From NCBI RefSeq assembly GCF_028290495.1, contig NZ_JAQGJT010000133.1, positions 1 to 62,990 of the forward strand: DNA of 62,990 nucleotides, written 5' to 3'. Below, piece by piece: positions 51,320-60,573 of this stretch (position 1 is its first letter; each line of letters starts with the position of its first letter). The translations under genes and the position numbers were made by a program. The notes under the pieces are model-generated. The model searched no databases. It had not been told where the DNA came from and saw only the letters and a program-made list of their open reading frames with translations. This stretch comes from Tardiphaga sp. (GTDB lineage: Bacteria > Pseudomonadota > Alphaproteobacteria > Rhizobiales > Xanthobacteraceae).

Positions 51320-52143
51320 ACGGACTCGAACCCTTGCCGATATCGACCCGCGAACCGCGCAGCAATACGCGCTGGCTGCGCACGCTGTTGCCGGTCGCCG
51401 TGTTCGCAGTCGGCATCCTCGTGTGGGAGGCCGTCGTCCGCTTCGGCGACATCCCGCCTTATCTGTTGCCTGGCCCGTTTCTCATCCTGCGCACCTTGAT
51501 CACCGACTGGACGGTGCTATCGGAGTCGCTCGGCGTCACGCTGCTGACCGCGCTGGAAGGTTTTGTCGCGGCCGCCATCGGCGGCATCGCACTGGCGCTG
51601 CTGTTCAACCGGTCGCGCTGGCTGGAATATTCGCTGCTGCCCTATGCGGTGATCCTGCAGGTGACGCCGGTGATCGCGATCGCGCCGTTGATGCTGATCT
51701 ACCTGCCGCAGCAGACCGCGGTGGTGGTGTGTGCCTGGATCGTGGCGTTCTTCCCGGTGCTCGCCAACACCACGCTTGGGCTGAATTCCGTGGACCGCAA
51801 TCTGGCCGGCCTGTTCCAGCTTTACGGCGCATCGCGCAGGCAGACGCTGCTGTACCTGAAGCTGCCCGCGGCGCTGCCGGAGATCCTCGGCGGGTTGCGC
51901 ATCGCCGGCGGATTGTCGCTGATCGGCGCGGTGGCTGCGGAGATCGCCGCGGGCTCGGCCGGCGCCGGCTCCGGGATCGCCTACCGCATTTCGGAATCCA
52001 GCTACCGCCTCAACATTCCCCGGATGTTCGCGGCGTTGCTGTTGCTCTCGGCCGCGGGGGTTGTCATCTATATGCTGCTCGCGCTGCTGTCGCATCTGAT
52101 GTTGCGGCGCTGGCACGATAGTGCACTGCGAAAGGAAAACTGA
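51316..52143 (+). CDS. ABC transporter permease (SsuC/ThiX type)
   Basis: A 275-aa permease with about six helices. The coupling motif near ..FQLYGASRRQTLLYLKLPAALPEILGGLRIAG (key: ASRRQTLLYLKLPAALP) is the EAA loop. The gene overlaps the ATPase stop by four bases. It forms the membrane part of the importer. Confidence 0.93.
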   Translation: MNGLEPLPISTREPRSNTRWLRTLLPVAVFAVGILVWEAVVRFGDIPPYLLPGPFLILRTLITDWTVLSESLGVTLLTALEGFVAAAIGGIALALLFNRSRWLEYSLLPYAVILQVTPVIAIAPLMLIYLPQQTAVVVCAWIVAFFPVLANTTLGLNSVDRNLAGLFQLYGASRRQTLLYLKLPAALPEILGGLRIAGGLSLIGAVAAEIAAGSAGAGSGIAYRISESSYRLNIPRMFAALLLLSAAGVVIYMLLALLSHLMLRRWHDSALRKEN

Positions 52144-53126
52144 TGTCCTCGGCCATTTTATCGGACAAGATCGACCTTCTCATCTATGGGCCGACCAAGC
52201 CGCTGATCGAGCGAGGCTTCACCGATCAGTACGAACAGCACAGGTTCGAGACGCTGGCCGATCTGGAGCGGTTGTCCGCCGATGCCGCCGGCCGCATTCG
52301 CGGCATCGCCGTCACCGGGCTGGTGCCGACCAATGCGTCGGTGCTGTCGCGCTTTCCCAAGCTCGAGATCATCTCCAGCTTCGGCGTCGGCTACGACCAT
52401 ATCGACGCCAAATATGCCGCCGAGCACAACATCATTGTCACCAACACGCCGGACGTGCTGACCGAGGAAGTCGCCGATACCGCGCTCGGCCTGTTCATCG
52501 CCACCGCGCGCGAATTCATCAAGGCCGACAAATATGTCCGCTCCGGCCTGTGGCAGACGCAGCCTTATCCGCTCAGCGTAGGCTCGCTGCGCGACCGCAA
52601 GGTCGGCATGGTCGGCATGGGCCGGATCGGCCAGGCGATCGCGCGCCGCCTCGATGCCTCGCTTGTGCCGGTGGTGTATCACTCGCGAAATCCAGCCGCG
52701 GGCGTCACGCATCAGCACTATCCGAACCTGATCGAGATGGCGAAGGCGGTGGACACCCTGATCGTGATCACGCCGGGCGGTCCGTCGACCGCTGGCATGA
52801 TCAATGCCGAGGTGATGAACGCGCTCGGCCCGCGCGGCATCATCGTCAACGTTGCTCGCGGTTCGGTGATCGATGAGCCCGCTTTGATCGCAGCGCTGAA
52901 GTCGGGCACCATTCTCGCCGCCGGTCTCGACGTGTTCGCGCAGGAGCCGAAGGTGCCGGATGAGCTCCGCGCGATGCAGAACGTCGTGCTGCTGCCGCAT
53001 ATCGGCTCGGCCTCGGTGGTGACGCGCAACGCGATGGACCAGCTCGTGGTGGACAATCTCAAGGTCTGGTTCGCCGGCAAGGCGCCGATGACGCCGATTG
53101 CGGAAACCCCGGTGAAGGGCCGCTGA
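52143..53126 (+). CDS. D-2-hydroxyacid dehydrogenase family protein
   Basis: A 327-aa NAD(P)-dependent dehydrogenase. The Rossmann motif GMVGMGRIGQAIARRL is near 153-168; catalytic Arg is in NVARGSVID, Glu in DVFAQEPKVP and His in LLPHIGSAS. It interconverts a 2-oxo acid and a D-2-hydroxy acid. Its start overlaps the permease stop by one base (TGATG), so it belongs to the importer operon and probably acts on a product of the imported compound. Confidence 0.92.
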   Translation: MSSAILSDKIDLLIYGPTKPLIERGFTDQYEQHRFETLADLERLSADAAGRIRGIAVTGLVPTNASVLSRFPKLEIISSFGVGYDHIDAKYAAEHNIIVTNTPDVLTEEVADTALGLFIATAREFIKADKYVRSGLWQTQPYPLSVGSLRDRKVGMVGMGRIGQAIARRLDASLVPVVYHSRNPAAGVTHQHYPNLIEMAKAVDTLIVITPGGPSTAGMINAEVMNALGPRGIIVNVARGSVIDEPALIAALKSGTILAAGLDVFAQEPKVPDELRAMQNVVLLPHIGSASVVTRNAMDQLVVDNLKVWFAGKAPMTPIAETPVKGR

Positions 53127-53127
53127 C

Positions 53128-53826
53128 ATGTGCCGGCCGTTACTGCGCTCGCTGTGGATCGCGCTGGCTTTCGCCGGCACGATAAGCGGGGCGATGGCGC
53201 AGGATGCGGCGGGACTGAAGAAATCGATGATCGGGCAGTGGGAGCTGTCGACCACCGAGCGCAGCAAGACCTGCGTCGTGACGCTGAAGGGCGACGGCAC
53301 GGCGCAGGGACTAAAGCTTGAACTCGAACCCGCCTGCCCGAAGGCGCTGCCGTTCACCAAGGACATTGCCGGCTGGTCGGTGAGAGGTTTCGATATCGTC
53401 CGGCTGCAGGACGGCAGCGGGCAGTCGGTGATAGACTTCACCGAAGTCGAGAGCGGCATATTCGAGGGCCTGCGCAGCGGCGAGGGCGTCTACATCCTGC
53501 AGAATCTCGCGGCGGCGCGTTCCCTGGCAAAGTCGATGGACCAGATGATAGGCGACTGGTCGATGATGCGCGGCAACGGCCGGAACATCTGCGGGCTGAC
53601 GCTGACCAACACCGAAGCCACACCGGATAATTTCGCGGTGTTCCTCAAGCCGCGCTGCGATCCCTTGGTGGCTAATTTCAATCCGACCGTCTGGCGGCTG
53701 GAGCGCGGCGAATTGCTGCTGACCTCCGACCGCGGCGAGATCTGGCACTTCGAAGCCGACGACAACGCGCAATGGCGGCGCATGCCGGACAGCGCGGACC
53801 CGCTGATATTGGTGCGTAATAACTGA
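53128..53826 (+). CDS. AprI/Inh-like metalloprotease inhibitor, tandem domains
   Basis: A 232-aa secreted protein with a signal peptide (LWIALAFAGTISGAMAQ). Two repeats of the AprI/Inh type follow: first MIGQWELSTTERSKTCVVTLK with LEPACPKALPF and GWSVRGFDIVRLQDG; second MIGDWSMMRGNGRNICGLTLT with LKPRCDPLVANF and VWRLERGELLLTSDRG. Each has two Cys that would form the family disulfide. Such inhibitors protect the periplasm from secreted serralysin-type proteases. No protease gene is adjacent. It starts one base after the hydroxyacid dehydrogenase stop. Confidence 0.85.
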   Translation: MCRPLLRSLWIALAFAGTISGAMAQDAAGLKKSMIGQWELSTTERSKTCVVTLKGDGTAQGLKLELEPACPKALPFTKDIAGWSVRGFDIVRLQDGSGQSVIDFTEVESGIFEGLRSGEGVYILQNLAAARSLAKSMDQMIGDWSMMRGNGRNICGLTLTNTEATPDNFAVFLKPRCDPLVANFNPTVWRLERGELLLTSDRGEIWHFEADDNAQWRRMPDSADPLILVRNN

Positions 53827-53828
53827 GC

Positions 53829-53950
53829 GAATGTAGGTGGGCAATGCGAAGCGTACCCACCACGCTTCCCCATGTGAATAGTGGGTACGGCGCAGGCGCC
53901 TTTGCCTACCCTACGCACTGCTCCGTCCTTTCCTTGACCTCGCAATGACG
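53829..53950. repeat. Composite dispersed repeat
   Basis: Holds GTAGGTGGGCAATGCGAAGCG / TACCCACC, a GTGGGTACGGCGCAGGCGC unit that resembles the inner part of 32341-32380, and the TTTCCTTGACCTCGCAATGACG tail (53929-53950) also seen at 6758, 9558 and 60606. It fills the gap between convergent genes. Confidence 0.65.
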
Positions 53951-53974
53951 ACTGAACTTTTGGAGCGTGGCTCC

Positions 53975-54826
53975 TCAAATCAGCTTCAGCCCTTTCAGGC
54001 TCGCGTGGCCGTTCTTGCCGACGATGATGTGGTCGTGCACCGAAATCCCGAGTGGCTTGGCGATATCGATGACCGCCTTGGTCATCTGCACGTCGGCTTG
54101 AGATGGCGTGGGATCGCCGGATGGATGGTTGTGCACCATGATGATGGCGGTGGCGGATAGTTCGAGCGCGCGCTTCACCACTTCGCGTGGATAGACAGGT
54201 GTGTGGTCGACGGTGCCGACCTGCTGCACCTCGTCGGAGATCAACTGGTTGCGCTTGTTGAGGAAAAGGATGCGGAACTGCTCCTTGTCGGCGAAGGCCA
54301 TCGCGGTGCGGCAATAGTCGATCACGGTGGCCCAGGACGACAGCACGGTGCGCTGCTTCAATTGCCCCTTGCTGATGCGGGAGGCTGTGGCGGCGATCAG
54401 TCTGATCTCGGTGATCGCGGCCTCGCCGAGGCCGCCGACTTCGCGCAACCGCGCATCCGGCGCGTTCACCGTTTCGGCGAAGGAGCCGAACTTGCCGATC
54501 AGCGTCTTTGCCAGCGGCTTGACGTCGCGGCGCGGCAGCGCGCGGAACAGCACCATTTCGAGCAGTTCGTAGTCGCTCAGCGCATCGGCGCCGGCGCTGC
54601 GGAAGCGATCGCGCAGCCGTTCGCGATGGCCGTGATAATGCGGCGCCTCTTCAAGGCCGGACGGGGGATCGATGGGCTGCTTGGCATCTGCGGGCATGGA
54701 TGCATCAGGACCGTGAACGATGTCCATCAGCATGCCGTGCCCGGCCGGTTTTGCAACTACCAATTGCCGGGACTTGCCGTTCTCTCTCATGGTGAGGAGG
54801 CGGCTCTTGGTGCCGTCTCGAACCAT
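53975..54826 (-). CDS. radC: RadC family protein (JAB/MPN domain)
   Basis: A 283-aa protein with an N-terminal helix-hairpin-helix-like region ([41 protein letters not shown]) and a C-terminal JAB/MPN metalloprotease-fold domain with [14 protein letters not shown], the zinc motif, near residue 230. Despite the historical name, its role in DNA repair is doubtful. The start is uncertain: internal ATGs at residues 13, 32 and 34 are alternatives, and related proteins begin near MDIVHG. Confidence 0.9.
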   Translation of the reverse strand: MVRDGTKSRLLTMRENGKSRQLVVAKPAGHGMLMDIVHGPDASMPADAKQPIDPPSGLEEAPHYHGHRERLRDRFRSAGADALSDYELLEMVLFRALPRRDVKPLAKTLIGKFGSFAETVNAPDARLREVGGLGEAAITEIRLIAATASRISKGQLKQRTVLSSWATVIDYCRTAMAFADKEQFRILFLNKRNQLISDEVQQVGTVDHTPVYPREVVKRALELSATAIIMVHNHPSGDPTPSQADVQMTKAVIDIAKPLGISVHDHIIVGKNGHASLKGLKLI

Positions 54827-54890
54827 GAGATGTGTCGCTTATCCCTCGAGACGCGCGCAAGGGCGCGCTCCTCGGGATGAGGAAGAGCGA

Positions 54891-55715
54891 TCAGGCCGCG
54901 GTCGGCGGCTTTTCGTTGTGCAGCTTCGACAGCGTGAAGATCTCGACGCCGGTGGCTGTGACGCCGACGGTGTGCTCGAACTGCGCCGACAGCGAGCGGT
55001 CGCGGGTCACGGCGGTCCAGCCGTCGGACAGCACTTTCACGTGCGGCTTGCCGAGGTTGATCATTGGTTCGATGGTGAAGATCATGCCGGGCCGCAGCGG
55101 CACGCCCTCGCCGGGGCGGCCGACATGGATGATGTTCGGCTCGTCGTGGAACAGCCGGCCAACGCCGTGGCCGCAGAAATCGCGGACCACACTCATTTGT
55201 TGCGGCTCGACGAAGCTCTGGATGGCGTGGCCGATGTCGCCGGTGGTGTTGCCGGGCTTCACCACCGCAATGCCGCGCATCAGGGATTCATAGGTGACGT
55301 CGATCAGACGCTCGGCCTTCCGCGCGAGCGGTCCGACGGCGTACATCCGGCTGGAGTCGCCGTACCAGCCATCGACGATCAAAGTGACGTCGATGTTGAC
55401 GATATCGCCTTCCTTCAGCGCGCGGTCGCCGGGCATGCCGTGGCAGACCACGTGGTTGATCGAGATGCAGCTCGCATAGCGATAGCCGCGATACATCAGG
55501 GTGGCCGGGAAGGCGCCGTGGGCGAAGCCGAAATTGCGGACGAAATCGTCGATCGTCGACGTCAGGACGCCCGGTTTGACCAGATCGGTCAGTTCGTCGA
55601 GGCACAGCGATGTCAGCGCTCCGGCCTTGCGCATGCCGGCAAAGGCGCCGGGGCCGTGCAGCTTGATCTGCCCGGTCTTGCGCTGGGAGGTATCGGCGGC
55701 GTCGACGTAGCTCAT
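54891..55715 (-). CDS. map: Type I methionine aminopeptidase
   Basis: A 274-aa metallopeptidase that removes the initiator Met from new proteins. The five metal ligands are present in order: Asp residues in NIDVTLIVDGWYGDSS, His in GHGVGRLFHDEP, Glu in FTIEPMIN and Glu in AQFEHTVGVT, with CHGMPGD before. The N-terminus has no zinc-finger extension. It lies just downstream on the same strand of an MscS channel gene and upstream of radC, a common arrangement in related bacteria. Confidence 0.95.
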   Translation of the reverse strand: MSYVDAADTSQRKTGQIKLHGPGAFAGMRKAGALTSLCLDELTDLVKPGVLTSTIDDFVRNFGFAHGAFPATLMYRGYRYASCISINHVVCHGMPGDRALKEGDIVNIDVTLIVDGWYGDSSRMYAVGPLARKAERLIDVTYESLMRGIAVVKPGNTTGDIGHAIQSFVEPQQMSVVRDFCGHGVGRLFHDEPNIIHVGRPGEGVPLRPGMIFTIEPMINLGKPHVKVLSDGWTAVTRDRSLSAQFEHTVGVTATGVEIFTLSKLHNEKPPTAA

Positions 55716-55829
55716 CGGGAAATCTTGCGGTCAGGGGTGATTTGAGCCCCCAATTTAAGCTTTCAGCCGCCCAGCGCAAGCCGAACCGGCCGCAGCGGCC
55801 GGAAATCGGGGCTGCCCGCCGCCCAGCGC

Positions 55830-57146
55830 CTAGCTCGGCACCTCGATCACCGCGTTCTCGACCGGTAGCGCGCCGCCGCGAATGCGCAATTCGCGCACCG
55901 GATACGGCACCCGGATGCCTTCGCGCTTGAAGGCGTCCCACAGTCCCAGCATCACGTCGCTCTTGGCGGCGTCCATGCCGTCCGGCGAGTCGATCCAGAA
56001 GGTCAGCGCGAATTTCATGCCGGCTTCGGTGAATTCGCCGAGCAGGCAGTTTGGCGGCTTGGCCAGGCTGGCGCGCGGCGAGGCGGCGGCGACCTCGATC
56101 GCCAGTTTGCAGACCAGCCGCGGATCGGCGTCGTAATTGGTGCCGAAATTGACCTTCACCAGCGTATCCTTGTCCGTATAGGTCCAGTTCACCACTTTCT
56201 GGGTGATCAGGTCCTCGTTCGGGATCAGGAATTCGCGGCCGTCACCGGCGGCAACCGAGATGTAGCGCGTGTTCATCGCGCTGATCCGGCCCGAACTGTC
56301 GCCGATGGTGACGAGATCGCCGGGCTTCACCGACTTGTCGGCGAGCAGGATCACGCCGCTAACGAAATTGGCTACGATCTTCTGCAGACCGAAGCCGATG
56401 CCCACGCCGACCGCGCCGGAGAATACCGCCAGCGCCGACAGGTTGATCCCGACGGCGCCCATCACCAGCGCGACGGCGAACACCATCAGCAGCAGCCGCA
56501 CCAGCTTGACCAGCAGCACCTGGATCGACGGCGTAAGATCGCGCGACTGGTGGATGCGGCCTTCGAGGAAGTTGCTGGCAAGGTTCGCCAGCCACAGCGC
56601 TACCGCCAGCAGCACGCCGAGCTTGATCAGCAGCAGCGGTGTCAGCCGGAGATCGCCGAGTTCGATGCCGACGGAATCCAGCAACGCAATGGTCGGACCG
56701 AGCTGGCCGAGAATGCTGAGGGCCGCGACCAGCCACGCAGAGATCGCGACAAGGCGGACGATGAAGGCGTTGCGGATCACGCTGGTAACCAGCTGGATCA
56801 CCAGCCAGGCCAGCGCCAGCTTGGCGGCGACCGCGAGCAGATAGCTGCGGCTGGGCCATGTCGACTGCATCATCACGATGCGTGCAATGGTCATCAGCAC
56901 TGCAAATGCCGCGGTGGAGGCGCCGCTGACGAGAATCCGCATCAGCATCCGCAGCGGGCCCGGCCAGCCCATCGCCAGCGAGGTCACGTCGATCCTGGCG
57001 CGGATGGCGGCGCCGATCGCAAAGGCCAGGCCCGCGCCGGTCAGCATCACGCCGAACTGCAGATAGAACCACGGCGAGGTGACCTCGGCGCCCCACGAGC
57101 GGGCCGCGGTCAGCAGCATTTCGTAGCCGTTGTTAAGTTCAAGCAT
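55830..57146 (-). CDS. Mechanosensitive ion channel family protein (MscS type)
   Basis: A 438-aa protein with about four to five membrane helices, then the MscS core: GVGIGFGLQKIVANFVSGVILLADKSVKPGDLVTIGD (key: GIGFGLQKIVANFVSG and KPGDLV), RYISVAAGDGREFLIPNEDLI and VNWTYTD for the pore helix and beta domain. It releases solutes during osmotic shock. ATG 57146 was chosen since the frame beyond has no helix and would start far upstream. It is divergent from the K+/H+ antiporter gene, another osmotic or ion-balance gene. Confidence 0.92.
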   Translation of the reverse strand: MLELNNGYEMLLTAARSWGAEVTSPWFYLQFGVMLTGAGLAFAIGAAIRARIDVTSLAMGWPGPLRMLMRILVSGASTAAFAVLMTIARIVMMQSTWPSRSYLLAVAAKLALAWLVIQLVTSVIRNAFIVRLVAISAWLVAALSILGQLGPTIALLDSVGIELGDLRLTPLLLIKLGVLLAVALWLANLASNFLEGRIHQSRDLTPSIQVLLVKLVRLLLMVFAVALVMGAVGINLSALAVFSGAVGVGIGFGLQKIVANFVSGVILLADKSVKPGDLVTIGDSSGRISAMNTRYISVAAGDGREFLIPNEDLITQKVVNWTYTDKDTLVKVNFGTNYDADPRLVCKLAIEVAAASPRASLAKPPNCLLGEFTEAGMKFALTFWIDSPDGMDAAKSDVMLGLWDAFKREGIRVPYPVRELRIRGGALPVENAVIEVPS

Positions 57147-57344
57147 CGGGACGCCCCGTCTCGCGCTGGTTGATTCGATAGCTGCCAGATTCACACAAGC
57201 GCCACGCTTGCGCCATCTGTGGCCGGGCCGCGCGGCAGGCCTTGCCCGCATGACAGACGGATCGCAGCCCCGGGCAGAAATCGGTTGGCCTCGACGGGAG
57301 GCGACGATAGACATGCGGGTGCATGTTTTTCACCGCGGAGTCTC

Positions 57345-59141
57345 ATGGCCTCACTCGATTCAGTAAGCCTCTCCATCCTGCTCGGTAGCGTACTGGTGAT
57401 GGCGGGCATGCTGTCGAGCCTGCTCGCTTTGCGCTTCGGCGCGCCATTGCTGCTGTTCTTCTTGTTCATCGGCATGTTGGCGGGCGATTCCGGGCCCGGA
57501 GGTATTCGCTTCGACGACGTCCACACCACTTATCTGGTCGGCTCGGTGGCGCTGGCGCTGATCCTGTTCGACGGCGGCCTGAAGACGCATTTCAAGGCCA
57601 TTCGCGCCGTGCTGGCTCCCTCGATGGTGCTTGCCACGCTCGGCGTGCTGGTGACCGCGCTGATCACCGCGCCGGTGGCGAAATATGCGCTCGATCTGGG
57701 ATGGACCGAGGCGCTGCTGATCGGCGCCGTGGTTGCCTCCACTGACGCCGCCGCGGTGTTCCTTTTGATCCACGGCCAGGGCCTGCGGTTGCGGCCACGC
57801 GTCGGTGCGACGCTCGAGGTCGAGTCTGGCACCAACGATCCTTTCGCGGTGTTTCTCACTTTGATGCTGGTCAAGGTCATCGCGCTGGGCGGTGCTTCGG
57901 CCGGCCATGTCGCGCTGGAATTCGCCCAGGAAGTGGTGCTCGGCACGCTGATCGGCGTGGTCGGCGGCCGCCTTGTGGTGCTGCTGCTCAACCGCGTCGC
58001 GCTGCCGCAGGGCCTGCATGCGCCGTTCGTCTGCACCGCGGCGCTGGTGATCTTCGGGCTGTCGCAGATGCTGCACGCCTCCGGCTTCCTCGCGGTCTAT
58101 CTCGCCGGCATCGTGATCGGCAACCGGCCGACACGGGCGCATAATTCGGTGGTGGCGTTTCTCGATGCTGCGACCTGGCTGGCGCAGATCGTGATGTTCG
58201 TGATGCTCGGCCTGCTGGTGTCGCCGCAGCGTCTGGTGGTCAGCATCGTGCCGGCGGTTGCCGTGGCGCTGGTCCTGATGCTGGTGGCGCGGCCGCTCGC
58301 GGTGTTCCTGTGTCTGGCGCCGTTCCGCTTCAACTGGCGCGAAAAAGTCTTCGTGGCCTGGGTCGGGCTGCGCGGCGCGGTGGCCATCTTTCTGGCCTCG
58401 ATTCCGATGCTGGTCGGGCTGCCCAAGGCCTATCTGTATTTCGATGTCGCCTTCGTCGTCGTGATCATCTCGCTGGCGTTGCAGGGCTGGACGCTGGCGT
58501 TCGCCGCGCGAAAACTGCACGTCGCATTGCCGCGCACCGACAAGGGACCGCGCCGCATCGAGCTCGATCTGCCGGGCCAGCTCGAACAGCAGCTGGTCGG
58601 CTATTCGGTGCGGCCGAAGAGCCTGTATCTGAAGCGCGGCCTGATCCCCTCCTGGTCGAAGCCGACGCTGGTGATCCGCGACCAGCGCATTCTGTCGCCG
58701 GCCGAGGCCGAGCCGGTGGCCGCCGGCGATTATCTCTATCTGCTGGCGCCGCCGGAAAAGGCCGAGTCGCTGGATCGCTTCTTTGTCGACATGCCGCCGA
58801 GCTCGGCGCCGGATCCGCATCTGCTCGGCGACTTCGTTGTGTCCGGCGAGATCACGCTCGGTGACCTCGCCGCGATCTACGGCATCGCCGTCGATCCGGA
58901 GCAGACGACGCTGACGCTGGCGGATTATTTCGACGTCCATCTCGACCATGCGCCGACGCTGGGTGCGGCGCTGCCGGTGGATTCGATCCATCTGGTCGCG
59001 CGCAGTCTCGGCGGCGGCCGCGTCAATGTCGTCGGCCTGCGGTTGCCCGAGGACGAGGAAGCCCCGGCGCCGAAACTGTCGCGCCGGCAATCCGCCCGGC
59101 GCAGGGTTTCGCGCATCTGGACGTCATTGTCCGGCGCGTAA
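57345..59141 (+). CDS. Potassium/proton antiporter (CvrA/NhaP2-like)
   Basis: A 598-aa protein with the CPA1 fold: about 12-13 helices over residues 1-400 with FDGGLKTHFKAIRAVLAPS, GAVVASTDAAAVFLLI and LEVESGTNDPFAVFL (ion-binding Asp in TDAA and NDP). After residue ~410 is a TrkA-C-like domain (LKRGLIPSWSKPTLVIRDQ; AGDYLYLLAP) and then a CorC/HlyC-type domain (LADYFDVHL; VARSLGGGRVNVVGLRLP). This is the CvrA/NhaP2 architecture. It exports K+ for H+ under osmotic change. ATG 57345 is preceded by GCGGAG. Confidence 0.93.
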   Translation: MASLDSVSLSILLGSVLVMAGMLSSLLALRFGAPLLLFFLFIGMLAGDSGPGGIRFDDVHTTYLVGSVALALILFDGGLKTHFKAIRAVLAPSMVLATLGVLVTALITAPVAKYALDLGWTEALLIGAVVASTDAAAVFLLIHGQGLRLRPRVGATLEVESGTNDPFAVFLTLMLVKVIALGGASAGHVALEFAQEVVLGTLIGVVGGRLVVLLLNRVALPQGLHAPFVCTAALVIFGLSQMLHASGFLAVYLAGIVIGNRPTRAHNSVVAFLDAATWLAQIVMFVMLGLLVSPQRLVVSIVPAVAVALVLMLVARPLAVFLCLAPFRFNWREKVFVAWVGLRGAVAIFLASIPMLVGLPKAYLYFDVAFVVVIISLALQGWTLAFAARKLHVALPRTDKGPRRIELDLPGQLEQQLVGYSVRPKSLYLKRGLIPSWSKPTLVIRDQRILSPAEAEPVAAGDYLYLLAPPEKAESLDRFFVDMPPSSAPDPHLLGDFVVSGEITLGDLAAIYGIAVDPEQTTLTLADYFDVHLDHAPTLGAALPVDSIHLVARSLGGGRVNVVGLRLPEDEEAPAPKLSRRQSARRRVSRIWTSLSGA

Positions 59142-59145
59142 GTGT

Positions 59146-59814
59146 TTAAGGCTGCGGTAGCACCTCGGTGCCACCGAATGCGGCGACACGGCCGCGCTTC
59201 AGCATCACGACATCGGACGCGAGCTGCCGCATCTCGTCGGCGTCGTGGCTGACATAGACCATCGGAATATCGGCCTCGTCGCGCAGTCGCACCAGATAGG
59301 GCAGGATCTCGGCCTTGCGCTCCTCGTCGAGCGCGCCGAGCGGCTCGTCGAGCAACAGCAGCCGCGGCCGTGACAGCAGCGCCCGACCTAGCGCGACGCG
59401 CTGGCGTTCGCCGCCGGACAGGTCGCCGGGGCGGCGATCCAGGAGATCGCCGATGTCCAGCAATTTGTTGATGCGCGCCTCCTGCGCGGGGTCTTGTGCG
59501 AGGCGGTTCATGCGCCGGCCGTAGTCGAGATTTTGCGCGACGTTGAGATGCGGAAACAGCCGCGCGTCCTGAAACACGTAGCCGATGCGGCGGCGGTGCG
59601 GCGGCACGTCGAGTCCGGCGGCGCCGTCATAAAGTGTGTCGCCGTTGATCGCGATGTGGCCGCGATCCGGCCGGACCAGACCCGCGATCATGGACACCAG
59701 TGAGGTCTTGCCGGCGCCGGAGGTGCCGAACAGGCCGGTGACGCGGCCCTCGCTGGCGAAGGCCACCTCGACGGTAAATTCGCCGAGCTTCTTGAAGACA
59801 TCCACGCGCAGCAT
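59146..59814 (-). CDS. modC: Molybdate ABC transporter ATP-binding protein, short form without TOBE domain
   Basis: A 222-aa ATPase: Walker A GTSGAGKT at 30-37, Q-loop YVFQDARLFPHL, signature LSGGERQRVALGRAL, Walker B LLLLDEPLGALDEE, switch His YVSHDADEM. Usual ModC is ~350 aa with a C-terminal TOBE domain; here the protein ends soon after the ATPase (AAFGGTEVLPQP). A stand-alone TOBE protein is encoded 2.3 kb upstream at 62112-62318. The gene starts two bases after modB, which identifies it. The 5' extension of the frame is a shadow over modB. Confidence 0.93.
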   Translation of the reverse strand: MLRVDVFKKLGEFTVEVAFASEGRVTGLFGTSGAGKTSLVSMIAGLVRPDRGHIAINGDTLYDGAAGLDVPPHRRRIGYVFQDARLFPHLNVAQNLDYGRRMNRLAQDPAQEARINKLLDIGDLLDRRPGDLSGGERQRVALGRALLSRPRLLLLDEPLGALDEERKAEILPYLVRLRDEADIPMVYVSHDADEMRQLASDVVMLKRGRVAAFGGTEVLPQP

Positions 59815-59816
59815 GG

Positions 59817-60512
59817 TCAATTCCCGTGCAGGCGTTGCGTCGCGCGGCGCGCGAACCATTCGGAGGCAATCAGCGCGGCGACCGCGATGCTGATCGAAAT
59901 GATCACCAGGCGAAGGGCTGCGGTGTCGCCGTCCGGCGTCTGGATCAGCGAATAGATCGCCGAGGAGATCGTCTGGGTCTCGCCGGGGATGTTGGAGACG
60001 AAGGTGATGGTGGCGCCGAATTCGCCGATCGCTTTCGCAAAGCCCAGCACCATGCCGGCCAGAACGCCGGGCATGGCCAAAGGCAGCGTCACGGTGGCGA
60101 ACACTTTCCATGGGCTTGCGCCGAGCGTACCGGCGGCCTGTTCGAGCCGGCGGTCGACCGCCTCGATCGACAGCCGGATCGGCCGCACCAAGAGCGGAAA
60201 TGACATCACGCCGCAGGCCAGCGCCGCGCCGGTCCAGCGGAACGCGAACACGATGCCGAGATACTCGGCGAGAAAACTGCCGACCAGGCCGCGCTTGCCG
60301 AACGTCAGCAGCAGCAGATAGCCGGTGACGACTGGCGGCAGCACTAGCGGCAGATAGATCACCGCATCGACGAGCGCCTTGCCCCGGAAGTTACGTCGCG
60401 CCAGCAGCCACGCGATCCCGATCCCGATTGGCGTCGAGATCAGCGTGGCGATGACGGCGACCTTGATCGAGAGCAGAATCGCCGTCCACTCGGTGGGTGT
60501 AATGTCGAACAT
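59817..60512 (-). CDS. modB: Molybdate ABC transporter permease
   Basis: A 231-aa permease with five to six helices. LARRNFRGKALVDAVIYLPLVLPPVVTGYLLL and IEAVDRRLEQAAGTLGASPWKVFATVTLPLAMPGVLAG (key: ASPWKVFATVTLPLAMPG, EAA loop) are ModB-like. It lies between modA and modC on the same strand. The gap to modA (126 bases) holds a perfect palindrome. Confidence 0.94.
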   Translation of the reverse strand: MFDITPTEWTAILLSIKVAVIATLISTPIGIGIAWLLARRNFRGKALVDAVIYLPLVLPPVVTGYLLLLTFGKRGLVGSFLAEYLGIVFAFRWTGAALACGVMSFPLLVRPIRLSIEAVDRRLEQAAGTLGASPWKVFATVTLPLAMPGVLAGMVLGFAKAIGEFGATITFVSNIPGETQTISSAIYSLIQTPDGDTAALRLVIISISIAVAALIASEWFARRATQRLHGN

Positions 60513-60573
60513 GCGAGGTCAGTGCCTGATTGCAGTTCTAGCGCGAAGTATCGAAGCTCCGGCCCATCCCCGT

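Noticed and set aside
57360..59090. A 576-codon minus-strand frame opposite the antiporter
   Set aside because: Gln/His/Arg-rich shadow frame; the plus strand has a full antiporter with membrane helices and two C-terminal domains.
59815..60111. 5' extension of the modC frame
   Set aside because: It overlaps modB in another phase and is Arg/His-rich; ModC starts at 59814 right after the modB stop.
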